Source of the DNA: Terriglobia bacterium
Lineage (GTDB): Bacteria; Acidobacteriota; Terriglobia; Bryobacterales; Bryobacteraceae
DNA length: 64,000 nucleotides
Assembly (NCBI GenBank): GCA_021325235.1
Contig: JAJPHN010000044.1
Location: 234,315 to 298,314 of the forward strand
Reading direction: 5' to 3'
Under the pieces are notes generated by a model that made no database searches, had not been told where the DNA came from, and saw only the letters and a list, made by a program, of their open reading frames with translations. Made by a program: the position numbers and the translations under genes. This document shows positions 46,726-54,369 of this stretch, one piece after another. Within the stretch, counting starts at the first letter, position 1, and each line of letters begins with the position of its first letter.

Positions 46726-47277
46726 TTTGAGCTTGAGCGCGCCCCAGATCAGGACCAGCACCGACACCGCGCTCAGGACGAAATAAGATCCCAGCAGCAG
46801 GAGTTCCGGGTTCCGCCCCTGGGCAGTGTGAAGTCCGGTGACGCTGATCACCGCGAAAACAACTCCGAACAGAAGCAACAGGAACGTCGCAGTGTCATAG
46901 AGAATCACTGGCGCGGTCGCCTCTGCACGGCGCAGCACGCGACGCTCCCTCCATTCCACAGCCGCCATGCTGAGAGCGGTAATCAGAATGAGCAGCGAAA
47001 TCTCTCGGAAGCTGATCCGAAATCCAAAAACTCCATTGAACGCCAGCCCGAGCACTGCGAACGCGAATCCGTTCAACGCCAGTGGCCAGTTCCTCGGGTG
47101 AGTTCGCAGTGCCGCTGCGATGGCACACGCACCGGTTGCGAGTACAAGCCGCCCCAAAAGAATGATAGTGGCTTGCCGATGAAATCCGACACCGGCATTC
47201 CTGAAATACAGGAACGCGGACGCTATTTCAAGTCCGAACAGGGCCACAAGCCACCACGTTCTGATAGCCGTACGCAT
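46714..47277 (-). CDS. Six-helix membrane protein (HdeD/DUF308-like)
   Basis: 187 residues with six predicted transmembrane helices arranged in pairs (for example WWLVALFGLEIASAFLYF, ATIILLGRLVLATGACAIAAAL, VILYDTATFLLLLFGVVFAV). The layout and size resemble HdeD/DUF308 proteins, but no decisive motif is visible, so the family call is weak. The C-terminus (GALKLKSAT) is cytoplasmic if the positive-inside rule holds. Confidence 0.6.
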   Translation of the reverse strand: MRTAIRTWWLVALFGLEIASAFLYFRNAGVGFHRQATIILLGRLVLATGACAIAAALRTHPRNWPLALNGFAFAVLGLAFNGVFGFRISFREISLLILITALSMAAVEWRERRVLRRAEATAPVILYDTATFLLLLFGVVFAVISVTGLHTAQGRNPELLLLGSYFVLSAVSVLVLIWGALKLKSAT

Positions 47278-47317
47278 CAGCAGAGATCATCGTATCGCCT
47301 TTTTGAAACAACGGCGT

Positions 47318-47491
47318 TTACCAGCGCGCCCGGATCTCGCGGCGCTCAAATCCCGCTCGCGGGGGAGCGGGTTGAAGAAGTTGCTCCATCATTTCCGCCC
47401 AGCGTGCGCGGAACTCACGGAAACCATAGCCCTTTCGGCGCCATACCGCACGATAGCTGGTCCACACGAGCCAGATCAGAACTTGCCGCAT
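47318..47491 (-). CDS. Possible small basic/aromatic protein
   Basis: 57 codons from the ATG at 47491: MRQVLIWLVWTSYRAVWRRK, then GYGFREFRARWAEMMEQLL and a stop. The composition (Trp/Arg/Phe-rich amphipathic helices) is protein-like, and it fills most of an otherwise empty 329-base gap. The ribosome binding site is poor and I know no relatives, so it stays tentative. Its upstream region is shared with the divergent TonB-like gene and contains a near-palindrome. Confidence 0.35.
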   Translation of the reverse strand: MRQVLIWLVWTSYRAVWRRKGYGFREFRARWAEMMEQLLQPAPPRAGFERREIRARW

Positions 47492-47510
47492 AGGGGCATT
47501 CTCACACTCA

Positions 47511-47529
47511 TACTTTGCATTGTAAAGTA
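47511..47529. promoter_or_regulatory. 19-bp near-perfect palindrome, candidate operator
   Basis: TACTTTGCATTGTAAAGTA is symmetric about its central T in 8 of 9 base pairs. It lies 78 bases upstream of the TonB-like gene and 19 bases upstream of the small minus-strand ORF. The 19-bp size with A/T-rich outer arms suits a FUR-superfamily dimer, which often controls TonB receptor genes. It does not match the classical Fur box closely. Confidence 0.45.
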
Positions 47530-47606
47530 CTTCTTTGCTGCAAAAGGAAACCTTGCCGCCTTTCTGTTCGTCCCTTCGTTCACTCGCATGCTTCAGGAGA
47601 GGATAC

Positions 47607-47963
47607 GTGTATCTCGCAACCAGGATTCTGGTTCTTATTTGCCTCGCAGCAGCGTGCATTCGGGCGGACGATCCGGTGTACGAGCCGGGCGGCGATGTGA
47701 AGCCGCCAAAACTCATTCACTACGTTGAGCCTGACTTCTCGCCTTCCTCCAAGGAAGCTTATGTGGAGGGAACGGTGAAAATCTCGACGGTGGTTACCGT
47801 CGAAGGCAACGCTTCGGAATCCCGAGTTGTAAGCGGCCTGACTGCTGACGAGGATAAGTCCGCCCTCGAGGCGCTTAAGCACTGGAAATTCTCACCGGGA
47901 ACCAAGTCCGGCACACCAGTCAAAGTAAAGGTCACAATCCAGATCGAGTTCCATCTACTTTAG
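47607..47963 (+). CDS. TonB C-terminal domain protein with signal peptide
   Basis: 118 residues from the GTG at 47607, preceded by AGGAGAGG. A signal peptide (YLATRILVLICLAAACIRA) is followed by the TonB_C fold: PPKLIHYVEPDFSPSSKEAYVEGTVKISTVVTVEGNASESRVVSGL and ALEALKHWKFSPGTKSGTPVKVKVTIQIEF. There is no N-terminal anchor helix with ExbB/D contact motif and no Pro-rich spacer, so it is a periplasmic TonB-like protein rather than a full energy transducer. It precedes a TonB-dependent receptor by 27 bases, surely one operon. Confidence 0.85.
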   Translation: MYLATRILVLICLAAACIRADDPVYEPGGDVKPPKLIHYVEPDFSPSSKEAYVEGTVKISTVVTVEGNASESRVVSGLTADEDKSALEALKHWKFSPGTKSGTPVKVKVTIQIEFHLL

Positions 47964-47990
47964 AAACTGGGTGCGTTACCCTGAGCAGGA

Positions 47991-49799
47991 TTGCGTCCCA
48001 ACTGGCTTTGTTTTTTTATACTGGCCCACGTTTTGGCTTTGCTGGCAAGGGCTCAGCAGCAGCCCTCTACGCCGGCGCGCCAGGAACAGGTCATCGTCAC
48101 CGGAACCTACTCGCCGATTCCCTGGAATGAAGCAGACCGAACAGTCCCGACCATTGATACGGCCCAGTCTCCTTCGCTCTACCGCAACGCCATGGACGCG
48201 CTCCAGAATCTCTCGGCGGTCGACCTGGAGCAGCGCGCACCAGGTATCCAGGGTGATCTAACGATCCGGGGCTCGTCCTTTGAGCAAACTCTTGTACTCG
48301 TGAACGGTCTGCGCCTCAACGACGCGCAAACCGGCCACAACAGTCTGGACTTGCCGTTCCCATTCGAAGCAATCCAGCGGATCGAAGTTCTCGAAGGCAG
48401 CGGATCCACACTGTATGGTGCGGATGCCGTGGGTGGAGCAGTGAATTTCATCACGGGTCCACCGCATGCAAGCGAGCTGCGCCTCGGGGCCGGCCTGGGC
48501 AGCTTCGGAACCAATGCGCAGAATGGATCTCTGGCTTGCATCGAGAATGCCGTCACTGAGCAACTCACCTTCACGCGCGAGCTTTCGACCGGCTTCATGC
48601 CCGATCGGGATTATCGTTCGCTTGCTTTAGCGTCGGAGACGACCTACAAGTCTGCCCTCGGATTGAGCGATCTTCTGCTGGGCGTTAGCGATCGGCCCTT
48701 TGGAGCGGCCGGATTTTACGGCGATTATCCTTCCTGGGAACGTACCAAGGGCTGGTTTGCCGGCTTGAATCAGCAGCTCGGTGACGATACGCAGATTGCT
48801 TTCGGCTATCGCCGGCACACGGATCTATTCGTTCTGTTCCGGGATCAGCCCTGGATCTACACCAATCGCCACCTGGCCGAGAGTTGGGAAGGAGCGCTGC
48901 GGCGCCAAAATGCGCTCACATCGAAGCTTCGTTTCTACTACGGCCTGGAAGGCTATCGCGATACGATTTCAAGCAATAATCTTGGGCATCACACCCGCGA
49001 TCGCGGTGCACTCTACGCGGCTTTCGACGCCCGCGCCCTCAAACGCTTTTCGTTGAATATCGGGGCGCGCGAGGAGTATTTCACGGGCGGCCACACCGTC
49101 TTCACGCCTTCTGTTTCCGGAGGTTATTGGATCGACCGCCGATTCAAGCTTCACGCCGCCATCGGAAGCGCATTTCGATTGCCGACGTTCACGGATCTCT
49201 ATTATTCGGATCCGGCCAACCTGGGAAATCCGAATCTCTTACCCGAGCGCGCCTGGAACTATGAAGCCGGCTTGCAGGTACATCTCTCACGGGCGACGGC
49301 CGATTTCATCGGTTTCCAACGCCGGGATCGAAATGACATCGATTACGTCCGTACCGAGACGAGCGACGTTTGGCACGCCGAAAACATCGATCGCTTGAAC
49401 TTCACCGGATTCGAGGCCATTTTGCGCTTCGACCTTCTACGGTCTCAGCATTTCGATATTTCCTACACGGGGCTGCACGGATCCCAGAATGCATTGCCAG
49501 GCGAGCAGTCGAAGTACGTGTTCCAATATCCGGTGCACTCAGCCGTGACCTCCTGGCAGGGCGTGATACCCGGACGTCTGACGGGGCGTGTGCGACTGGG
49601 AGTGCTCGACCGTTACGGCACGGATCCTTACCCGTTGCTTGAGCTGTCACTGGAGCGACAGTTTCCGCATGTCAAGCCCTATGTGCAGCTGAGCAATCTC
49701 ACCAACACCGGATACGAGGAAATTCCAGGAGTCCGCCTGCCAGGGCGTAGCTACCTGGCCGGAATCGAGATCTCTACGAACCGGGGATTCCCACAGTAA
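47991..49799 (+). CDS. TonB-dependent outer-membrane receptor (BtuB-like)
   Basis: 602 residues from a TTG at 47991: a signal peptide (CFFILAHVLALLARAQ), a TonB-box-like EQVIVTG, a plug domain (NAMDALQNLSAVDLEQRAPG, GDLTIRGSSFEQTLVLVNG, FEAIQRIEVLEGSGSTLYGADAVGGAVNFIT) and a beta-barrel to the end (final strand SYLAGIEISTN). Size and plug resemble BtuB/cobalamin or siderophore receptors. No cobalamin riboswitch is visible upstream, so the ligand is open. The usual last aromatic residue is replaced by a short tail (RGFPQ). Confidence 0.92.
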   Translation: MRPNWLCFFILAHVLALLARAQQQPSTPARQEQVIVTGTYSPIPWNEADRTVPTIDTAQSPSLYRNAMDALQNLSAVDLEQRAPGIQGDLTIRGSSFEQTLVLVNGLRLNDAQTGHNSLDLPFPFEAIQRIEVLEGSGSTLYGADAVGGAVNFITGPPHASELRLGAGLGSFGTNAQNGSLACIENAVTEQLTFTRELSTGFMPDRDYRSLALASETTYKSALGLSDLLLGVSDRPFGAAGFYGDYPSWERTKGWFAGLNQQLGDDTQIAFGYRRHTDLFVLFRDQPWIYTNRHLAESWEGALRRQNALTSKLRFYYGLEGYRDTISSNNLGHHTRDRGALYAAFDARALKRFSLNIGAREEYFTGGHTVFTPSVSGGYWIDRRFKLHAAIGSAFRLPTFTDLYYSDPANLGNPNLLPERAWNYEAGLQVHLSRATADFIGFQRRDRNDIDYVRTETSDVWHAENIDRLNFTGFEAILRFDLLRSQHFDISYTGLHGSQNALPGEQSKYVFQYPVHSAVTSWQGVIPGRLTGRVRLGVLDRYGTDPYPLLELSLERQFPHVKPYVQLSNLTNTGYEEIPGVRLPGRSYLAGIEISTNRGFPQ

Positions 49800-49849
49800 C
49801 GGAATTGGCGCGTGTGCTATCTTCGACTCGTAGCGGCCCCCCACCACAG

Positions 49850-49924
49850 GCGGGAGTAACTCAATGGTAGAGTCACAGCCTTCCAAGCTGTTGGTTGCGG
49901 GTTCGATTCCCGTCTCCCGCTCCA
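49850..49924 (+). tRNA. tRNA-Gly (anticodon TCC)
   Basis: A full cloverleaf: acceptor arms GCGGGAG and CTCCCGC, D arm ACTC/GAGT, anticodon stem ACAGC/GCTGT around CTTCCAA (anticodon TCC), T arm with TTCGATT, and an encoded CCA at 49922-49924. It is the probable insertion target of the decayed element that follows, since an integrase remnant points at its 3' end. Confidence 0.97.
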
Positions 49925-49937
49925 TGCTTTCAACAAC

Positions 49938-51156
49938 TTAAAAGACCTGAGTTTCATCAGTTGTACTCCGATTACTCCGTTTTCTTTTCGTTGCTTCCAG
50001 ACTGCTGATTTCTTGAAGCCCTAGCCGCTCGAGTTCGGCCCTTTCCGAGCGCGTCACTTCCGCTTCGAGCTTCGTTACGGCCTCGATCTTTTGTTCGAGG
50101 TCGCTGATTGCATACACATTCATGCTGACTCCGAGGCCGTGAGCTCTTTGATCAGCCGAAACTTTGTCGTCCACGTTCGCCTTGCGAGAGAGGCTGGCGT
50201 TTGTTCGACGCAACACTTGAAAATTCACCCAGCCCAAGCCGACCGGGTCCAGTCTTGGCTGGAATTCCCGTTTCCAGAGGTTGTGGGCCGAAGCGGACTT
50301 CCGTCGCTTTCCGAGGGAAACAGATATGCGTCCGGACTTCTGTTCTGCAGAAAACTGCACCAGAGCTCGATTTCCGAGATTGTCGTCGTGGTCAAGCCGA
50401 CAACACGCGTCGTGTCCTTTCCTTTCCGACCTTTCGGCCTGTCGAACTTCCCACAGTAAATACGTTGATCGATCGTGATCGAATTGTCCGCAATCTTTCC
50501 CAAAAGCACAGCAAAAATTTCACCGGGTCTGAGCCCGCTGAAAACCGCGAGGCGAAAGATCAGTCGCGCACGTAGATCCAGAACACCCAACGCAGTTCTC
50601 ACCTGCCGAGGAGACATCACCCGCCTGGTTGTTCCAGGTTTGCACTCCGGCACATATAACGCAGCGGCCGGATTGTGGCCAATTATGCCGTCGCGCTCTG
50701 CGCCATCCTGAAGATCGCGTTCAGATGCCACCGCAGATGCCCGACGACACTCGATGATAAGCGACTGCTGAGTTCTTCCAGGAACGATTGCATACGCTCA
50801 CGAGTGATCGTCTCAACCCGTCGTTTCCCGAACGTCGGAATGAGGTAGCGGGTGATATCTGCTTCCGACGTCGTGCGAGTCGAGTCTTTCCAGATCCGCC
50901 GGCATACCGGCAGAAATTTGTTCTCGACGTAGCTCCCGAATGTGAAGATCGGCGCTTGGAGGCTCCCTGCCTCTACATTCAATGGCTGAATGATCTGGCT
51001 GAGCATTACCTCGGCTTCGCTCTTTGAGAGCTCGGATTGGCGACCGAGGACTTTGGTACGTCGGCTTCCGCCTTCCCACCACTGTGCCAGCCATACTTTG
51101 TAACGACCGTGCTTGCGGGCACGGAGACTGCCTTTTATGAATCGCTTTCGGCGCAT
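49938..51156 (-). pseudogene. Frameshifted tyrosine recombinase (integrase)
   Basis: The gene can be followed over three frames. The first (51156 to about 50690) has the arm/core-binding region (SYVENKFLPVCRRIWKDSTR, FLEELSSRLSSSVVGHLRWHLNAIFRMAQS). The second (to about 50285) continues DGIIGHNPAAALYVPE with the catalytic Arg motif FSGLRPGEIFAV. The third has WVNFQVLRRTNASLSRKANV, DQRAHGLGVSMNVYAISDLEQK with the expected Tyr. At least two frameshifts break it. The residue after RRT is Asn where relatives have His. It ends 13 bases from the tRNA-Gly gene, as expected for a tRNA-targeting element. Confidence 0.85.
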
Positions 51157-51205
51157 TGATTTTCCTTTCTGCGTCGCCAGCGTTGAATCCGACCATTCCT
51201 GCATC

Positions 51206-51400
51206 TTAGCGGCGCTTGTTCGTCTCAAGCCATTGATTCAGCCATTCCTTGCGAATGAGCTTCCGGCGGCTCACACTGACATGCGTAAGTCGTGGGATAC
51301 CCGGGACCCGACCATTCAGAGCATTAGCAACGTGAGCCTTGGAGCACCGCAGTAGTTGAGCGACTTCCTTAATGGTGAGTATTTGCTGATTTGCCTCCAT
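51206..51400 (-). CDS. Excisionase-like helix-turn-helix protein
   Basis: 64 residues from the ATG at 51400 (MEANQQILTIKEVAQLLRCS, then KAHVANALNGRVPGIPRLTH, RKLIRKEWLNQWLETNKRR). This is the MerR-like HTH_17 fold of excisionases and AlpA-type regulators: it reads one DNA strand with the first helices and ends in a basic tail. It lies just upstream of the integrase remnant in the same direction, the normal xis-int order. An ATG at 51469 would add 23 residues without family support. Confidence 0.75.
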   Translation of the reverse strand: MEANQQILTIKEVAQLLRCSKAHVANALNGRVPGIPRLTHVSVSRRKLIRKEWLNQWLETNKRR

Positions 51401-51660
51401 ATCCTTCCCATTACGTAAGCGTCGTGGGACGGTATCTGTGACGAACTGCGCTTCATTCACATTCGGCATTCTCGGGGCGCGAGATCGCTACCAACCGTCA
51501 TCGTCGAGTCCAGGTTTGTTTCGCCGCCAGGGTCCGTCCGCGTGATCGCGGTGGTGTGGCGAACTTACTTGTAAACCAGAATTGTCCGAGAGCGGTTCCA
51601 TTCTCTCTGGGACCACTCAGACTGTCAAAGATCCGGTGCCCACTGCTACGCTCGGTTCAC

Positions 51661-52647
51661 ATGAGAATCGGACTGAAGTTCTGGCCGGTTACAGCCACCG
51701 CAATATTCATCGGAGCCTTGCTCGCCTCTCCCAAACCCGCATATGCGGACTTTCTTTACTCAAACTTCACATCAACTCAGGGTTTGGTGTTGGTGGACGC
51801 CGCTCAGTCCGTGGATGGCAGACTGCGCTTGAATCCGGACGCAACATATACCGGCGGGGCAGCATGGCGGGAGAACCAGGAGGACGTCGCCAGCGGCTTC
51901 TCAACCTCCTTCGATTTTCAGATCACTCACGGTGCGACCTATGCAGACGGCATCTGGTTTGTCATTCAGAGCGATGCGCTTTCTTCTGCCAGTCTCTGGA
52001 ACGGCCTTCCGGGCAGTTTTACGGTCGAACTGGACGATTTCCAAAACGTCTGGGACCCGAACGATAATCATGCAGCCTTCCAGAGCTGCGGGCCGGCAAT
52101 GCCGAACACAACCCGACACGATACAGGATGCACGCTCGCCATCAATTCGAACCTGCCGATCACACTAGCTGACGGGCAAGTACATAACGTCCGCATGACC
52201 TATACGCCAGGTGACATGACGCTCAGTCTCGACGGCGCGCAGGTCCTGCAAAGCCAAGTCGACCTACGATCCGCAATGACGCTTAACAGCTCCAAAGCAT
52301 GGGTGGGCTTTATGACGTCAACGGGAGCGTACTCGGAGACGAATGACATCCTTGACTGGCGGTTCAATAGCGTCCCGGAACCAAACACGACTTTGCTGGT
52401 TTGCTTACCCGGCGGCTTTCTGATGATTCTCGGCATTTGCCGCTCACGCCGGAACTTGACAAATTCGCCGAAGTCCGGTTTTAATCCTTTGGCATCGTTG
52501 AAAGGCACGCTTCCCAGAAGCAACTCCGGCAGATCCGTCCGACTGCACAAGCAATCTATGTGGAAATCAAAACAATCCTCGTTATTCCGACGGCGGACTA
52601 TTCCGCTTGTTCCTCAGGGACTTGCTTGCAATGGTTGTGAGCATTGA
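51661..52647 (+). CDS. PEP-CTERM lectin-like secreted protein with odd C-terminal tail
   Basis: From the ATG at 51661: a signal peptide (MRIGLKFWPVTATAIFIGAL, cleavage near YADF), a legume-lectin-like beta sandwich (about 30-230; GGAAWRENQEDVASGFSTSFDFQI, GIWFVIQSD, GSFTVELDDFQNVWDPNDNH, SSKAWVGFMTSTG), and a PEP-CTERM sorting signal VPEPNTTLLVCLPGGFLMIL followed by GICRSRR. Such proteins normally stop a few residues later, but here the frame runs about 65 residues more into non-lectin sequence. This suggests that the original stop was lost at an island junction. Exosortase genes are not in the window. Confidence 0.8.
   Translation: MRIGLKFWPVTATAIFIGALLASPKPAYADFLYSNFTSTQGLVLVDAAQSVDGRLRLNPDATYTGGAAWRENQEDVASGFSTSFDFQITHGATYADGIWFVIQSDALSSASLWNGLPGSFTVELDDFQNVWDPNDNHAAFQSCGPAMPNTTRHDTGCTLAINSNLPITLADGQVHNVRMTYTPGDMTLSLDGAQVLQSQVDLRSAMTLNSSKAWVGFMTSTGAYSETNDILDWRFNSVPEPNTTLLVCLPGGFLMILGICRSRRNLTNSPKSGFNPLASLKGTLPRSNSGRSVRLHKQSMWKSKQSSLFRRRTIPLVPQGLACNGCEH
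52456..52485 (+). promoter_or_regulatory. Possible sigma-70 promoter inside the lectin gene tail
   Basis: TTGACA (52456-52461), an 18-base spacer, and TTTAAT (52480-52485). It lies right where the PEP-CTERM protein should have ended, so it may be the promoter of a gene lost at this junction or of the drmA remnant. Confidence 0.3.
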
Positions 52648-53354
52648 CGCGCACGCTTGCCGAAAACTCACGGCTGATGGTGATTTTCGGGCAGCCGAAG
52701 ACGTCGGCGGAGTACATTCAGGCGAGCAGCCGCGTGGGGCGGGATCCGAATAGCGCCGGGTTGGTGGTGACGATTCTGAATGTGCACCGGCCGCGGGACC
52801 GGTCGTACTACGAGCGGTTTGCGCATTATCACGAGAAGTTTTACCGGAGTGTGGAGGCGACGAGTGTGACGCCGTTCTCGCCGAGGGCGCTGGATCGCGG
52901 ATTGGCCGCTTCGGTGGTCGCGCTGGCAGGGCTCGAGCAGGATGCGATGACGCCGCCCAAAGGAGCGATGGAGATTTTGCAATCGCGGAATGCGTTGAGT
53001 GTCGTTGCGAATCGCTTTGCGGAGCGCGCGTACAACCACAATCCGAATCTTCCGGCTGCGGAGCGGCAGAGGGCGCCGGATCAAGTGAGGGAGCGGGTGG
53101 AGGATCTGCTGGATGACTGGGCGGGTGTGGTGCAGGAGCAGCAGAAGACGGGCGCGGCGCTGTATTACAACCCGTATGAGCGCGGTGCGGGGACAGCGCT
53201 GCTGCAGGATTTTCTCGATCCGAGTTTGAGGCTGTTGCCGCCGGAACATTGGCGGAACAAGTCTCGGGCGAACCGGTCGCTGCGGGATGTGGAAGCGACG
53301 AGTGCGTTGTGGGTGCGGAAGCTGGAAACGCCCTTTGTGAACGCGGAGGAGTAA
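52644..53354 (+). pseudogene. drmA: C-terminal remnant of DISARM helicase DrmA
   Basis: 236 codons from a TTG at 52644, with an in-frame stop just before it. The sequence MVIFGQPKTSAEYIQASSRVGRD, RPRDRSYYERFAHYHEKFYRSVEATSVTPFSPRALDRGL is the late helicase motif region and tail of DrmA, the large SNF2-like helicase of DISARM phage defence. Complete DrmA proteins exceed 1,000 residues, so motifs I to IV are missing. The next DISARM gene, drmB, is absent. The base composition is more G+C-rich, with few A/T third positions, than the lectin gene before it. Confidence 0.82.
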
Positions 53355-53716
53355 GGGTTGGGTTTAGAGTGGGAGCCAAAGAGAATGCGATTCGTGAATT
53401 CTTCTGGATCGCACGTGTGCCAGATCAAGAGCAGATCCTGAACGATGGCGGAGATGGGAGCACTCTGGCGCACGATGAGGATGCCCGGGCTTTGGGCGGT
53501 GGCAACGAATTCGCGAAAGTGTGCGGGCATGGTGTTTCGATCGTGGCTGACGAGTACACGACCGGATTCGGCCGCGAGACGAAGGACATCAGGGGCTTTG
53601 ACGCGGTGCAAAGCGGCGTCTGTCGCACTTCGGAAATCGATTTCGGGCGCGATCCGCTTGAGGCTGGAGATGACGCGAGCGTCGAAATCGGCTTCAGCTT
53701 GAAACTTGATTCTCAA
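53165..53716 (-). CDS. DUF5615 (PIN-like) toxin candidate with run-on C-terminus
   Basis: 183 residues. Residues 1-115 are a DUF5615 domain (KFQAEADFDARVISSLKRIA, ALHRVKAPDVLRLAAESGRVLVSHDRNTMPAHF, SPGILIVRQSAPISAIVQDLLLIW), a PIN/Mut7-C-like fold with acidic residues near both ends of the core. Members are about 115-120 residues. The last 65 residues are the antisense reading of the drmA remnant, so the original end was lost. It overlaps its DUF433 partner by 23 bases. The pair is a predicted toxin-antitoxin module; nuclease activity is inference. Confidence 0.72.
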   Translation of the reverse strand: MRIKFQAEADFDARVISSLKRIAPEIDFRSATDAALHRVKAPDVLRLAAESGRVLVSHDRNTMPAHFREFVATAQSPGILIVRQSAPISAIVQDLLLIWHTCDPEEFTNRILFGSHSKPNPYSSAFTKGVSSFRTHNALVASTSRSDRFARDLFRQCSGGNSLKLGSRKSCSSAVPAPRSYGL

Positions 53717-54110
53717 CGCGTGCCCGGCGAAGTTTTGCGATTAGGTCGGCATTCGGCTGGGGTGAGCGCTCATACTCGCGGTCGGCAGCCTGCTCGTTTG
53801 CGCGAATCGATGAGTCTACCTCCGCGCGATTTGCCAGATAGAAAGCCAGCGCTCCATAAACCTGTTCGAGGGAGAGAACGGGATAGCTTTCAACCATGCT
53901 CTCCGGACAATGGCCTTCGCGGAAGAGATAAACGAGTGAATCCATCGATACACGCGAATCGGCCACGCGGAAGACGCCATCGATTTGCGTTTTACCTAGG
54001 GAGCGGACACTGCGACCTCTGCATCCATTATCAGCGACGGGAGCGGGACAGTGAAGAAGCTCTGAGAGTAAGCCACAGGGAGAGCTGCGGCGGAGCGCAG
54101 TTGTTGGCAC
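53694..54110 (-). CDS. DUF433 antitoxin-like protein
   Basis: 138 residues in frame, of which about 45-110 are a DUF433 domain: QIDGVFRVADSRVSMDSLVY, LFREGHCPESMVESYPVLSL, EQVYGALAFYLANR. This winged-helix-like domain is the usual partner of DUF5615 toxins. The first 40 residues do not fit the family (typical length 75-110), so the true start may be downstream or a frameshift may lie near residue 35. It precedes and overlaps the toxin gene. Confidence 0.72.
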   Translation of the reverse strand: MPTTALRRSSPCGLLSELLHCPAPVADNGCRGRSVRSLGKTQIDGVFRVADSRVSMDSLVYLFREGHCPESMVESYPVLSLEQVYGALAFYLANRAEVDSSIRANEQAADREYERSPQPNADLIAKLRRARVENQVSS

Positions 54111-54369
54111 GTTTGGGCCGGGCGCGATGACGGATTTACCGGAAGATTCGGTGCTCCGGCGTTATTTTGTGGTTATCGGCCGCGCGTTCGTTCGACAAGG
54201 GGCAAGAACGTGAATGGAGGGTGCTGTCCCGGATCGGAAAGGTCTTCTCCGCACTTCTAAGTCGGGACTACCGCTTACGGTTACGAGCTTCGGAAATCTG
54301 CGCGAGCGAGTGGCTCCTAAGCCATTTTGGGCTGAACCGCTGAAACCGTATCTGGCCCGTTCCGCCTAC
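54111..54369. other. Gap with no recognisable gene
   Basis: 259 bases between the DUF433 gene and the last gene of the transglutaminase operon. I see no coding frame with protein-like composition, no strong hairpin and no RNA gene. It is the likely right border of the decayed island. Confidence 0.4.

Noticed and set aside
47964..47990. Cobalamin riboswitch ahead of the BtuB-like receptor
   Set aside because: The 27-base gap is too short, and the region before the TonB-like gene shows no B12-box or related conserved blocks.
51470..54369. Second copy of the tRNA-Gly 3' end as an attachment site
   Set aside because: Reading the island up to the transglutaminase operon, I found no repeat of the TTCGATTCCCG-type end, so the right border of the element is not established.
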